In this document: positions 38,958 through 48,667 of the stretch, piece by piece
How the letters are laid out: each line of letters starts with the position of its first letter
Numbering within the stretch: position 1 is the first letter of the stretch
Assembly (NCBI GenBank): GCA_022822135.1
Contig: JAJECH010000037.1
Coordinates: 1 to 64,000 of the forward strand
DNA: 64,000 nt
Direction: 5' to 3'
Source of the DNA: Pseudomonadales bacterium
GTDB taxonomy: Bacteria; Pseudomonadota; Gammaproteobacteria; Pseudomonadales; Azotimanducaceae
The notes under the pieces: generated by a model
Told to the model about the DNA's origin: nothing
The model's database searches: none
Seen by the model: only the letters and a program-made list of their open reading frames with translations
Translations under genes and position numbers: made by a program

Positions 38958-38970
38958 CTAGACTATTTTT

Positions 38971-39585
38971 TTAGCTCGGCTCTTTGGGTTCACTGTACGT
39001 AGGGTCGACAGCACTGAATAGTGTCTGGAGTGTCCTGTAGGTCAATCCCCAAACAAAGTGGCGTTGCTTAACTCGGTAGCCATTGAAAGGAATTTGAGCG
39101 TCGGCGACTGCACGGAACTCGATTTCGTGCGTGTGACCCTTGAACATATCGTTAAAAGATCCCCACACTACTTCGTCGACTTCGTGATTCAAAGTTAGGT
39201 TGGGGATCGAATCGACTACAAAAACGTATGGTGCTACCAACATATCGATAGTTCTACCTCGCGGCGCAGCACGTTGGTGCGATAGCGGTCCGATGAAACG
39301 GGAATCACGTAGATCTAGACCAATTTCTTCCTCAGTCTCTCTAACTGCGGCGTCGACGAGGTCGATATCACCGTCGTCCTTATGACCGCCTGGGAATGCC
39401 ATATGGCCCGACCAAGGATCCCCTGGTACTGTTGCGCGCTTAATGAACAACACTTCTGTTTGATCGCGTGGTTGATGTAGTACGACAGCGACAGCGGCTT
39501 GTCTAGTCCGACGCGTCGGCGTTACTAGCTCTGGTTCGTGTTCGCTTACTCGACGCGAAATCGTCTCAATACTGTGAAATGACAA
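38971..39585 (-). CDS. Nudix hydrolase, CoA-pyrophosphatase-like
   Basis: The 204-residue protein has WSGHMAFPGGHKDDGD followed by AAVRETEEEIGLDL. This is the CoA-diphosphatase form of the Nudix box with metal-binding glutamates. Such enzymes cleave CoA or related nucleotides to 3',5'-ADP and phosphopantetheine. Its 5' end lies only ~100 nt from the start of the divergent M14-lyase gene. Confidence 0.9.
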   Translation of the reverse strand: MSFHSIETISRRVSEHEPELVTPTRRTRQAAVAVVLHQPRDQTEVLFIKRATVPGDPWSGHMAFPGGHKDDGDIDLVDAAVRETEEEIGLDLRDSRFIGPLSHQRAAPRGRTIDMLVAPYVFVVDSIPNLTLNHEVDEVVWGSFNDMFKGHTHEIEFRAVADAQIPFNGYRVKQRHFVWGLTYRTLQTLFSAVDPTYSEPKEPS

Positions 39586-39686
39586 GGCGAAGTGTTGAGA
39601 GACAATTCAAGAAAAGCGGAATCATAAGCGTCTGTGTGGAACTGGCCGCATGCACAATTGCCGCGTTCGTTAATGGGGTTGTACAA

Positions 39687-42299
39687 ATGCGCTGTTGCGG
39701 ATTTCTTCTAATAGCTGCGGCGTTCTTCTGCGATTCAGCGCTCGCGGAAGTCAGATCGAGTTGTGCGTCGAGCGTTGCGCACATCACGAAAAATCACCCA
39801 ACGGCAAATTTCGAGACGTGTGAAGTTCTCGATGAGAACTTGTTTGTGCTTTCGATCGCGCCGGAAGACGAACCCATTAATCCGAGTCCCTGGTATGGGT
39901 TTGCAGTTGAACGATTGAGTGATGTTGACGCGGTCGTAAACATCACGCTGCGTTACAGCAACACGTCACATAGATACCCACCGAAGTTCAGTTTCGACAA
40001 ACTGAATTGGGTGCGGCTTGATCAGCAAGTCGTGGAAAGTGAAGATGGGTCAGATGCTACTTTCGCTGTACCCAATGGGAAGCGGATTGTTTACGTGTCT
40101 GCTCAACCGATCCTCGATGAAGCGATGTACGGTGCTTGGCTCTCAAAGCTAGCAGATATATATCCGTTTTTGGTACGCACAACACTTGGGTATTCGGTCG
40201 CGAAACGACCGATCGAAGCGGTTGTCCTTAATCCTGATGCATCGCGTGTCGTCGTTCTCTTGGGACGACAACACCCCCCTGAAGTGTCAGGGTCGATCGC
40301 TTTCATGGCGTTTGCTGAGAAGCTGCTCGAGCTAAACGTAAGTGCGCACGATGACCACAACGATCACGTACTTGAGTTTTTCCAAAATCACATGATTGTT
40401 TTCGTGCCGTTGCTTAATCCAGATGGCGTCCAAGAAGGGTACTGGCGTCATAACTTAGGCGGTACCGATTTGAATCGAGATTGGTTCGCGCAAGTTCAGC
40501 CTGAAACTCAATCGGTAATTCGTTATTTGGCGAATCTGCGTAACCAGGGAAAAGAAATCGTCCTTCACATCGATTTTCACTCGACGAGACGTGATGTGCT
40601 CTACACCCAAATGCCCGACGACAAAACAGTTCCAGAAAACTTCGCTTCGAATTGGTTGGAATTCGTGAAAAACAGAGGCTACGCACGATTACCGGAACAT
40701 GCCCCACGACCGTTGACAGATCAAGGTACGGCGAAAGGGTACTTTTTTAAAACCTACGCTATCCCTTCAATCACATACGAAGTAGGCGATGAAACAGCTA
40801 CTGGCGATTTGAGACGCACGGCCGCGGAATTCGCACTTGGAATGGCATCGATCTACGGTGAACTGGTCGCTAGTCAATCAACTGATCGGACAACATACTG
40901 CATTACGTTGTTTTGTCTCATGGTAAACGCCAACGCTGCGTCTTTGCTCGTTTTGGATAGACAGGGGTTAATTAATCCGGATTTAGCGGCAAGCTACGCC
41001 GCAGAGCAGCTCGCTTACAAGATGGCAGCCGAAGAGAATGGCTGGCCGACAGGTCAAAACTATCTCACGCTTGAGGATGCGTTGATCGAAAGGTTGGGTC
41101 CGGAAGCCTCGAATGTGCATATTGGTCGGTCCCGGCAAGACCTACACGGCATTGCTCGGCGCATGCTTGTTCGAATCGAGGTATTAGATTACTACGCATC
41201 GCTTATTGCGGCACGAGAGGCCTTACTCGAAACGGCGACGCGCTATAACGATGTGGTCATTCCAGCGTACACTCATGGCGTTCCGTCGCAACCAACAACG
41301 TACGCGCATTTGCTACTCGCGTTTGATGCTGCATTGTCGAGGGATACCGAGCGCTTACAAAACGCAATCGGTCGGTTGGATCTCAGTCAATTGGGTGTCG
41401 CAGCGGGTTCGGGATCGAGTTTCCATTTGGACAGAGAACGACTAGCAGAGTGGCTCGGATTCAGTGGATTCGTTTTGAACACATACGACGCCAATTTCTT
41501 ATCGACCTCCGACTACAAGCTCGAAATTGCGGCGGTAATGACTCAAAGTGTCGCAACGATTTCGAAATTCCTAGCTAACGTGCACGCGCAACAACGTAAT
41601 CCGCGCCCATGGATTTACTTGGGCGACGAGATGACTAGTGGAAGTAGCATCATGCCGCAGAAACGCAATCCCCGCGAACTCGATCGGATTCGCACGCTTG
41701 TAGCACAGGTTCTAGGGGCTACGAATGCACTGCAATTGATGAATCACAATGTTGACACCGGTATGCATGACTATCGAACAGTTACACCGTTGATAGAAAT
41801 CATGGAGCTAGCGGAAGCTGTCCATCGACGGTTTGCTTCGCTACTTGAGCACATTCATGTAGATGGCGATGTCGCCAAGGCAGCGTTGCGGAACGGATTC
41901 TCGACTTCAACTGAAATTGCTGAGACGCTTTATCGTGAAGCACGTGTCCCATTTCGAACGGCACACGAGTATGCAAAGCAAGTCGTGGAACATGCCCGTA
42001 CTACAGATCAGCTCTTAGCAGACGTATCGAATCAGGATCTAGAGCGAATTTATGAGGATGTTGTAGGCGACTCTCTAACTGTTGCGGTTGAAGCGATTCG
42101 AAATGCGATCGATCCGGAACATTTCGTTTCGATTCGAGATGTCAGAGGTGGTCCATCCAAAGTCGCTGTGGACGATTCACTTAGAGAGCATAGGCGAGAT
42201 TTTGCGCAAGATGCTCGCTGGTTAAAGGTTGTTCGTGCGGATCTTAGATATGCAGAAGATCGCCTTAACAGAAACCTCGAAAAGCTGGCATCGCGGTAG
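39687..42299 (+). CDS. exported fusion: M14 zinc carboxypeptidase + argininosuccinate-lyase-superfamily domain
   Basis: From ATG 39687 (GGGG ~8 nt upstream) the product is 870 residues with a signal peptide MRCCGFLLIAAAFFCDSALA. A beta-sandwich region (~40-125) precedes a M14 carboxypeptidase domain. Its zinc ligands are His196 and Glu199 (HPPE) and His298 (HIDFHS); LNPDG and DLNRDW follow the usual order, and the catalytic Glu is Glu365 (TYEVGD). From ~425 to the end runs a complete argininosuccinate lyase-like domain: IGRSRQD, PAYTHGVPSQPTTYAH with His530, and GSSIMPQKRNP at 652. Both active sites look intact. The frame is open throughout the linker. If exported, the lyase would act in the periplasm, which is unusual for this family. 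Substrate unknown. Confidence 0.85.
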   Translation: MRCCGFLLIAAAFFCDSALAEVRSSCASSVAHITKNHPTANFETCEVLDENLFVLSIAPEDEPINPSPWYGFAVERLSDVDAVVNITLRYSNTSHRYPPKFSFDKLNWVRLDQQVVESEDGSDATFAVPNGKRIVYVSAQPILDEAMYGAWLSKLADIYPFLVRTTLGYSVAKRPIEAVVLNPDASRVVVLLGRQHPPEVSGSIAFMAFAEKLLELNVSAHDDHNDHVLEFFQNHMIVFVPLLNPDGVQEGYWRHNLGGTDLNRDWFAQVQPETQSVIRYLANLRNQGKEIVLHIDFHSTRRDVLYTQMPDDKTVPENFASNWLEFVKNRGYARLPEHAPRPLTDQGTAKGYFFKTYAIPSITYEVGDETATGDLRRTAAEFALGMASIYGELVASQSTDRTTYCITLFCLMVNANAASLLVLDRQGLINPDLAASYAAEQLAYKMAAEENGWPTGQNYLTLEDALIERLGPEASNVHIGRSRQDLHGIARRMLVRIEVLDYYASLIAAREALLETATRYNDVVIPAYTHGVPSQPTTYAHLLLAFDAALSRDTERLQNAIGRLDLSQLGVAAGSGSSFHLDRERLAEWLGFSGFVLNTYDANFLSTSDYKLEIAAVMTQSVATISKFLANVHAQQRNPRPWIYLGDEMTSGSSIMPQKRNPRELDRIRTLVAQVLGATNALQLMNHNVDTGMHDYRTVTPLIEIMELAEAVHRRFASLLEHIHVDGDVAKAALRNGFSTSTEIAETLYREARVPFRTAHEYAKQVVEHARTTDQLLADVSNQDLERIYEDVVGDSLTVAVEAIRNAIDPEHFVSIRDVRGGPSKVAVDDSLREHRRDFAQDARWLKVVRADLRYAEDRLNRNLEKLASR

Positions 42300-42422
42300 A
42301 GAAATAGAGTTGCGGCGAGTGAGTCTTTTTAGGTTTAATTCCCCGTCGACAAATCTTGAACCATTCAGGTTCGCCAGCGGATTTGTGTGTATTCACAACC
42401 ACCTAAATCAGGGAGAAGCCTG

Positions 42423-45410
42423 ATGCACTATCGATTCATTTCACGATCGATCGTATCGCTGACATCACTCGCGGTATTACTGACGCCGAGTTTGGCAGCT
42501 CAGGAAGAAGAAGCCGAAGACGCTGAAGTCATCGAGGAAGTTATTGTCACAGGGTCGCAGATTCGCGGTGCAGACGTATCGGGATTGCTGCCAGTTACCG
42601 TGATCGACGCATCAGACGTCGATGCGATGGGTGTGAGTTCTGGTGATGAACTCCTAGAAATGCTCCCTGAGCAGGGACAGAACTTCTTCAACGAAGAGGA
42701 GAACATAAGCGGGGGCGTGAATTCCGCACGTGGCGACATGGGTGCGTTCAACCTCCGAAATCTCGGTACGGGAAATACACTCGTCTTGCTGAACGGGCGT
42801 CGCATGGTAAACGCCGCTAGCTTTCAAACCGAAGCGATAGGCGGTAGTTTCGTACCGGTTAACACTGTGAACTCAAACACCTTACCTGTTTTCGGGATTG
42901 AACGTGTTGAGCTTCTAAAGGACGGTGCATCTGCGATTTATGGGGCAGACGCCGTTGCAGGGGTCGTAAATACGGTGTTGAAGAATGACATAGAAGGACT
43001 CCGTATCAAATCCCGAGTCCACTCGTACGAAATCGCTAGTCGAACTTCCTTCGATGCGAACTTGGAGTGGGGCAAGTACTTCAACGACGGCGCGACGAAC
43101 GTAGGCGTCATGCTTGATTTCTATACGAGAGATCGGATTCACTCCTCTGAAGACGACCGATGGGCAAATGCGGATTTAAGACGGCTTGTACCAGACGACT
43201 CACCTTGGAGTGGCGATACACGGTTCCGCAATACAAGTGCAAACAATCTATTCGGTCAATTCGATTCGGTTCGTAGTGTTTCTAGACTGGATATTCGCGG
43301 TCCTGTTACGGATGGTTCAGGTGAATTTGAGGTCTACCCGTTAGGGGATTCGCGATGCGCCTATAGACTCACTGCTCATACTTGTGGAGCGCCCGATGGA
43401 CAGGGTGTCGAGCGCTACAACATCAACGAGTTCCGTGACCTTTCCTCCGAACTCGCACGTAGCAACGCGCTCGTATTCATCAATCACGACTTCTCTGATT
43501 CTCTCCAAGCGTATACAGAACTTCTGTATTACAAGTCGGAATCCCACATCAATCGACACCCGTCGGCATCCTTCAGCTCAGTTCGATTACGTGTTGGCGC
43601 GCAGAACTACTACAACCCGCTCGGTCCGTGTGGCTCTCCTAATCGATTACCCGATGAACTAGTGGGAGCGGACCTGCCATGTAGCGGATTAGAACTTCAG
43701 ATCGACAACTATCGATATGCGGAATTGCCCCGTTCGGTCAGTGTCGATGGTTCAGTATTCCGTTTTGTACAAGGTCTTCGAGGCGTGAGAAATGACTGGG
43801 ATTGGGATACTGCGATCGTTTGGTCCCTCGCAAACCGTTATGACCTCACAGGAAATCGCGTATCGAATCTGCTTATGGTCGAAGCCTTGAATGATCCGAC
43901 ACCTGCAGCGTACAACCCGTTCAGTGGCGGCGTCGACAGCAATATCGAGCGCGCGCTGATCGACGTGTATCGCGAGAACGACGCCGGGTTGCTTTTGTGG
44001 GATCTCAAGTTTTCTAATCCAGAGGTCGCTGAGTTACCCGCTGGACCTATGGGAGCACTAGTTGGGTATGAACATCGTCGTGAGTGGTTCAAGGACGATA
44101 GAGATCCGAGACTTGACGGCACAATTGTGTTCACGGATTTTGATGATGATTCGTTCCCGTTTGTCTCCGATGTAGTCAATAGCAGTCCCACACCAGATAA
44201 CAGCGGTTCCCGTAGAGTTGATTCACTGTTTGCAGAACTCGCGATACCCGTTGTGTCGAACATCGAAGCTCAAGCCGCACTTCGATTCGAACGTTTCTCT
44301 GACGTTGACAGTGCGGTAGTAGGTAAATTGGCCGCAGGATGGCAAATCGCCGACCCCGTTTCAATACGTGCGTCATGGTCTGAGTCTTTTCGTGTACCAA
44401 ACCTCGTGACCGTCAATGAAGATATCGTCGCACGGCAAAACACGCGAACGGACTACACCTGTTTTTACGCCGCAAATGAAGGCGGTGATTCTGAACAAGA
44501 CATTCTCGATTGCACCAATTCGACCCAGAGAACCGCGCAAGGAAGCGATGAGCTCGTACCGGAACGCTCTGACAACATCTCGGTCGGGTTTGTTTTCGAC
44601 CTGTTTGATTCTCTGACGATCACGACAGACTACTGGTCAATCGTGAAGGAAGACACCATTGGCTTATTTGGTGAAGAGAACCATACGGTTCTTGATCTGG
44701 TGTACCGCATTCAACACGGTGGCACGAACTGTGACGCCTTAGAGACAAATCCCGCGGTAGTACGCGATCCAATTACGGCGGCCGATGAAATTGGCGTTTA
44801 CGAAGCGGCCGGTATTTGTCCTGCGGGACAAGCGATACGAGTCAATGACCGTTACGCAAATCTGGACACGCGAACACTCCAGGGGTTTGATCTCGGAATT
44901 TACTGGTCAGCAGATACCGATTACGGTGATTTCAGTGTTCGCTACTTAGCTTCGTTCCTGGAGAAATTCGAACAGGAAGCAGGCGGGGACGCTGCCACCT
45001 TAATCGCAGCGAAAGATTCGGGTGTTCTACCTGGCAACATTCCTGTCGTCGGATTCGATGATCTAGTTCAAAGAGACGGCAATCAGAAATACAAGGGGAC
45101 GCTGCTCGCAACTTGGCGCAAGGATCCTTGGGGTGGCGCACTCTCGCAAACGACAGTCGGAAAGGTCTATCAGAATTCACTGACATTGAGTGATGGTACA
45201 CGCTACTGGCTAGATTCAATGACGACCTGGAACGTTCGGTTCGACTATCGCTTTAAGATTGAAGAGACCCCGACACGAGTCCGCTTCGGTATCCGAAACT
45301 TGCTTAACGAACGGGCACCATTAGCTGATCGTTATTTCGGGTTCTTAGCCGACGTTCATCGCGATTACGGTCGTATCTACTACGCAGACATCTTGCTCAC
45401 CTTTAATTGA
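42423..45410 (+). CDS. TonB-dependent receptor
   Basis: ATG 42423 has AGGGAGA upstream and opens a signal peptide ending SLAAQ. An acidic EEEAEDAEVIEE and the TonB box-like EEVIVTGSQIRG follow. The 995-residue protein has the plug motif FNLRNLGTGNTLVLLNGRRM and IERVELLKDGASAIYGADAVAG, which places it in the large oligomer-importer class of Bacteroidetes/Gammaproteobacteria-type receptors (peptides, glycans). It lies 123 nt after the M14-lyase gene on the same strand, so import of that enzyme's substrate or product is a reasonable guess. It is unlike the zinc-type receptor at 15-17 kb. Confidence 0.93.
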   Translation: MHYRFISRSIVSLTSLAVLLTPSLAAQEEEAEDAEVIEEVIVTGSQIRGADVSGLLPVTVIDASDVDAMGVSSGDELLEMLPEQGQNFFNEEENISGGVNSARGDMGAFNLRNLGTGNTLVLLNGRRMVNAASFQTEAIGGSFVPVNTVNSNTLPVFGIERVELLKDGASAIYGADAVAGVVNTVLKNDIEGLRIKSRVHSYEIASRTSFDANLEWGKYFNDGATNVGVMLDFYTRDRIHSSEDDRWANADLRRLVPDDSPWSGDTRFRNTSANNLFGQFDSVRSVSRLDIRGPVTDGSGEFEVYPLGDSRCAYRLTAHTCGAPDGQGVERYNINEFRDLSSELARSNALVFINHDFSDSLQAYTELLYYKSESHINRHPSASFSSVRLRVGAQNYYNPLGPCGSPNRLPDELVGADLPCSGLELQIDNYRYAELPRSVSVDGSVFRFVQGLRGVRNDWDWDTAIVWSLANRYDLTGNRVSNLLMVEALNDPTPAAYNPFSGGVDSNIERALIDVYRENDAGLLLWDLKFSNPEVAELPAGPMGALVGYEHRREWFKDDRDPRLDGTIVFTDFDDDSFPFVSDVVNSSPTPDNSGSRRVDSLFAELAIPVVSNIEAQAALRFERFSDVDSAVVGKLAAGWQIADPVSIRASWSESFRVPNLVTVNEDIVARQNTRTDYTCFYAANEGGDSEQDILDCTNSTQRTAQGSDELVPERSDNISVGFVFDLFDSLTITTDYWSIVKEDTIGLFGEENHTVLDLVYRIQHGGTNCDALETNPAVVRDPITAADEIGVYEAAGICPAGQAIRVNDRYANLDTRTLQGFDLGIYWSADTDYGDFSVRYLASFLEKFEQEAGGDAATLIAAKDSGVLPGNIPVVGFDDLVQRDGNQKYKGTLLATWRKDPWGGALSQTTVGKVYQNSLTLSDGTRYWLDSMTTWNVRFDYRFKIEETPTRVRFGIRNLLNERAPLADRYFGFLADVHRDYGRIYYADILLTFN

Positions 45411-45415
45411 TAGAC

Positions 45416-46048
45416 ATGACACGAAACAGTAAAGCATCAACGATGGTGCACTTGAATCACTTCGGACTTGAAGAAGAAGGGGATTCCGCGGACGAACGGA
45501 AAACGCCTGGCGTCAACATTCACAAAATCCTGTTCGATCATCGAACGTTGACCTTGTTCGGCGAGATTGACTCTGCCTGCGCTCAGGAAACAGCGGAAGA
45601 TCTGCTGGCACTAGCATATGAGAACGATGACCCAATCACCATGTTTCTCGGGTCGCCCGGTGGCCATGTTGAATCGGGCGACACGGTATTTGATGTTATC
45701 CAGTTCATCAAACCGCAAGTTCGTATTGTGGGTACAGGTTGGGTCGGCAGTATTGCAACGCACATCTATTTAGCAGCGGAAAAAGAAAACCGGCTTTGTC
45801 TCCCGAACACCCGCTTCCTGATTCATCAACCGTCGGCGGGGTTTGGTGGTGACGCGGTCGATATTGAAATTCACGCGCGTGAAATCGTCAAGACTCGTGA
45901 GCGAATCAACGGAATCATTGCGGATCGGACAGGTCAACCAATTGAGCGCGTTGCGCAAGATACAGATCGTGACTACTGGATGAGTGCGGAAGAATCGCTT
46001 GAATATGGTCTAGTTGGAAAGATCATCAACTCAGTCGACGACATTTAG
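45416..46048 (+). CDS. divergent ClpP-like serine protease
   Basis: About 210 residues from ATG 45416; an overlapping TTG at 45407 is also possible. The core aligns to ClpP: SPGGHVESGDTVFDVIQFIKP, LPNTRFLIHQPSAGFGGDAVDIEIHAREI and DRDYWMSAEESLEYGLVGKI. The Ser112-His137-Asp186 spacing equals that of E. coli ClpP (25 and 49 residues). The nucleophile context is GWVGSIAT instead of GQAASMGA, and the N-terminal axial-loop DIYSRLL motif is absent. No Clp ATPase lies nearby, so the partner or mode of action is unknown. Confidence 0.88.
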   Translation: MTRNSKASTMVHLNHFGLEEEGDSADERKTPGVNIHKILFDHRTLTLFGEIDSACAQETAEDLLALAYENDDPITMFLGSPGGHVESGDTVFDVIQFIKPQVRIVGTGWVGSIATHIYLAAEKENRLCLPNTRFLIHQPSAGFGGDAVDIEIHAREIVKTRERINGIIADRTGQPIERVAQDTDRDYWMSAEESLEYGLVGKIINSVDDI

Positions 46049-46062
46049 TCAGCGCGTTTCGG

Positions 46063-46713
46063 ATGGCCGCACTACGCCTAAAGTTTGATGAATACGACGT
46101 CAGTGCTCAAGTAGATAAAGTCACCGATCCGATTGCGTCTTTAGTGTTCGCGCACGGGGCTGGAGCCTCGATGCATCATGGCACGTTGGAAGAAATAACG
46201 CGCAAGTGCAATGAATCGGGAATCTCTGTGCTGCGCTTTAACTTCCCGTACATGGAAGCGGGTAAGAACCGGACAGACTCTCAACCCATAGCGACGCTTG
46301 CGATAAAGGCTGCACTTCAGCTGGCACAAAAAAAGCTTGGTGGTCCGTATTTTCTTGGAGGCCATAGCTTTGGGGGCAGAATGGCTTCTCATGCAGTTGT
46401 TGACCATGGGCTAGATGTAGCCGGGCTCGTGTTTTGCTCGTTTCCTTTGCATACGCCGAATAAACCTGGCGTTGCCCGTGCAGAACACATGGATGCGATA
46501 AAGGTTCCCATGCTCTTCCTTTCTGGGTCGCGAGACGGGATGGCACAACCAGATCTAATGGAAGGCGTGGTGGCTCGATTGAATGCGGAACTGCACTGGC
46601 TGGAGACGGCAGATCACGGTTATAAAGTGCTGAAACGTACGCGACAACGCACGGACGATGTGTTTAGCGAGATGGTGGGCTACATCGGGAAGTTCGTTTC
46701 GCGTCTAACCTAG
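46063..46713 (+). CDS. alpha/beta hydrolase, KANL3/Tex30-like
   Basis: The 216-residue protein has FAHGAGASMHHGTLEEI near the start and the nucleophile GHSFGGRMASHAV. It also has an FLSGSRDGMAQPD acid region and a late HGYKVLK histidine, the standard pattern of the small KANL3/Tex30-type family. The reaction is unknown. It lies 14 nt after the ClpP-like gene, so an operon is likely. Confidence 0.88.
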   Translation: MAALRLKFDEYDVSAQVDKVTDPIASLVFAHGAGASMHHGTLEEITRKCNESGISVLRFNFPYMEAGKNRTDSQPIATLAIKAALQLAQKKLGGPYFLGGHSFGGRMASHAVVDHGLDVAGLVFCSFPLHTPNKPGVARAEHMDAIKVPMLFLSGSRDGMAQPDLMEGVVARLNAELHWLETADHGYKVLKRTRQRTDDVFSEMVGYIGKFVSRLT

Positions 46714-46831
46714 TGATAGCACTGATCCTTTTGAGTAGATCGATCAGAATCAATTGTTCGGTGTTCAACTAGACTCCATCGGTCAGTCCACTTATTTTTG
46801 GGAAAAGCCGATCATTCGTGCCGCCGTTCAG

Positions 46832-48667
46832 CTAGTTCAACACCATTCCTTCTAGGTTACCTTTCTCGCGCCAGTCTTTTAGAAGATCGTTAAAGACATT
46901 GATCCCTGGTGCATAGCCTGTATTTTGGCGAGTTCCCTGTGAAGCAGTGCCCTCTCGGTTGTAGTACCCTGGCGTACAGTCGTTTAGAAAACTGAGTGGA
47001 CCTGTTCCAGCGAGTCGAATGATCTCCTGAACCCACGTTTCCTCAGCTTCGGCACTCACCTCAATGCTCCGCTTCCCGCGTCGTTTCACTTCGTCGATAA
47101 CGTAGCTCACGTGCATCGCTTGGTCGTCGAACATCGCGGTCATGTTGGGCGAAAACGCGTTTTGATTGATGCCGATGGTAAACCAATTTGGAAAACCGTG
47201 ACTACTCAGGCCATGCAGTGTTCGAAAACCATCGCGCCAATGATCGTAGAGCGACAATCCACCGCAACCGATCGTGTCAAAGTCAACCCGTCGGTGCGCA
47301 TCTGTCGTGATCTCAAAACCGGTCGCGTAAATGATGCAATCCACCTCATATTCGACGCCGTTCGCGATCACTGCGGTTTCAGTAATCCGTTCTACACCTT
47401 TGGCGTCGGCGACATCAATCAGATAAACCTTTTCGCGATTGAAAGTTTCGAGATATTCGTCGTTAAACGTTGGGCGCTTGCAGAACTGGCGGTACCAAGG
47501 CTTAAGCGCTTCCGCAGCGTGAGGTTGATTCACCGTTTCATCAACGCGACCACGGATTTCATTCATTTTTTGAAAATCTGCGATTTCCGAACGGAGTGCG
47601 AGCTCTTCCATATCAAGTGCTTCTCCATCGGTGTCTCGGTTTCTAAGAGACAATAAGATCCGCCGCGCAATATCCGTCCAGCCATCGGCGACGAGGTCCT
47701 CGCCCAGGTTTTGACCCGTTAACGTTGCTGCAAAGTTCTCTCGCCGCTTTCGTTGCCAACCCGGTTCTAGAGTTTTGTACCAGGTGGCATCCGTGGGTTT
47801 ATTACCTCGCAGATCGACAGAGGAAGGTGTACGTTGGAAGACGTATAGCTCTTTCGCATATTCACCCAGGAACGGTACACATTGAATCGCGGTAGCGCCT
47901 GTACCTATGACGGCAATTCGTTTGTCCGACAATCGGGTGAGCCCTCCGTTGTGATCACCGCCCGTATAGTCATAGTCCCAACGGGAGGTGTGGAAACTCT
48001 TACCATGGAAGCTACGTATCCCAGGAATACCAGGAAGTTTGGGACGATTGGCCGGTCCCGTTGCTTGAATGACAAACCTGGAACGAATCTTGTCGTTGCG
48101 ATGAGTCGAGACTTGCCAAACTGCTTCGTCTTCAAGCCACTTAACCTGCGTAACACGAGTTCGAAAGACGGCTCGATCTTCTAAGTCGAAGTACTTCCCT
48201 ACGCGCTTCACATGCTCATAGATTTCCGGAGCATAGGAGTACTTTTCTTTCGGCATGTAACCCGTTTCTTCCAGGAGGGGTAGATAGCAGTACGACTCAA
48301 TGTCACATTGAGCGCCTGGATAACGATTCCAATACCAGGTGCCGCCGAAATTCCCTCCCGATTCGATGATGCGAAAGTTATCGATACCTCGCTCTTTGAG
48401 CCTTGCTCCTGTCATGAGACCACTGAAACCAGCACCGATGACAACGACGTCTAACCGTAGATCAAGCGGGTCACGTTCATAGCCGGGTTCTACGTATGGA
48501 TCGTCATCAGCGTAGTGGGCATACTCCCCTTCGGTTTCGATATATTGCGATTCTCCATCGTTGCGGAGTCTACGGTCACGCTCTTGTCGATAGCGATTAC
48601 GAAGTTGCTCGGGGTCGAAATCCAAATCCGGGAATAGGTTGTGCAATCTCTCCCGTTCACTCGCCAT
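46832..48667 (-). CDS. flavin-binding Baeyer-Villiger-type monooxygenase
   Basis: The 611-residue protein has the FAD motif VVVIGAGFSGLMTGARL, the Baeyer-Villiger fingerprint FHGKSFHTSRW and the NADPH motif VIGTGATAIQ. These enzymes insert oxygen next to ketones to make esters or lactones. The N-terminal ~70 residues before the FAD motif are polar (RERLHNLFPDLDFDPEQLRNRY), as in the extended cyclohexanone/phenylacetone-monooxygenase relatives. Confidence 0.93.
   Translation of the reverse strand: MASERERLHNLFPDLDFDPEQLRNRYRQERDRRLRNDGESQYIETEGEYAHYADDDPYVEPGYERDPLDLRLDVVVIGAGFSGLMTGARLKERGIDNFRIIESGGNFGGTWYWNRYPGAQCDIESYCYLPLLEETGYMPKEKYSYAPEIYEHVKRVGKYFDLEDRAVFRTRVTQVKWLEDEAVWQVSTHRNDKIRSRFVIQATGPANRPKLPGIPGIRSFHGKSFHTSRWDYDYTGGDHNGGLTRLSDKRIAVIGTGATAIQCVPFLGEYAKELYVFQRTPSSVDLRGNKPTDATWYKTLEPGWQRKRRENFAATLTGQNLGEDLVADGWTDIARRILLSLRNRDTDGEALDMEELALRSEIADFQKMNEIRGRVDETVNQPHAAEALKPWYRQFCKRPTFNDEYLETFNREKVYLIDVADAKGVERITETAVIANGVEYEVDCIIYATGFEITTDAHRRVDFDTIGCGGLSLYDHWRDGFRTLHGLSSHGFPNWFTIGINQNAFSPNMTAMFDDQAMHVSYVIDEVKRRGKRSIEVSAEAEETWVQEIIRLAGTGPLSFLNDCTPGYYNREGTASQGTRQNTGYAPGINVFNDLLKDWREKGNLEGMVLN

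Noticed and set aside
40900-41000. M14-lyase fusion as an artefact of a missed stop or frameshift
   Set aside because: The linker frame is open, codon use looks continuous, and no start with a ribosome site was seen before the lyase part; still listed as something to confirm.
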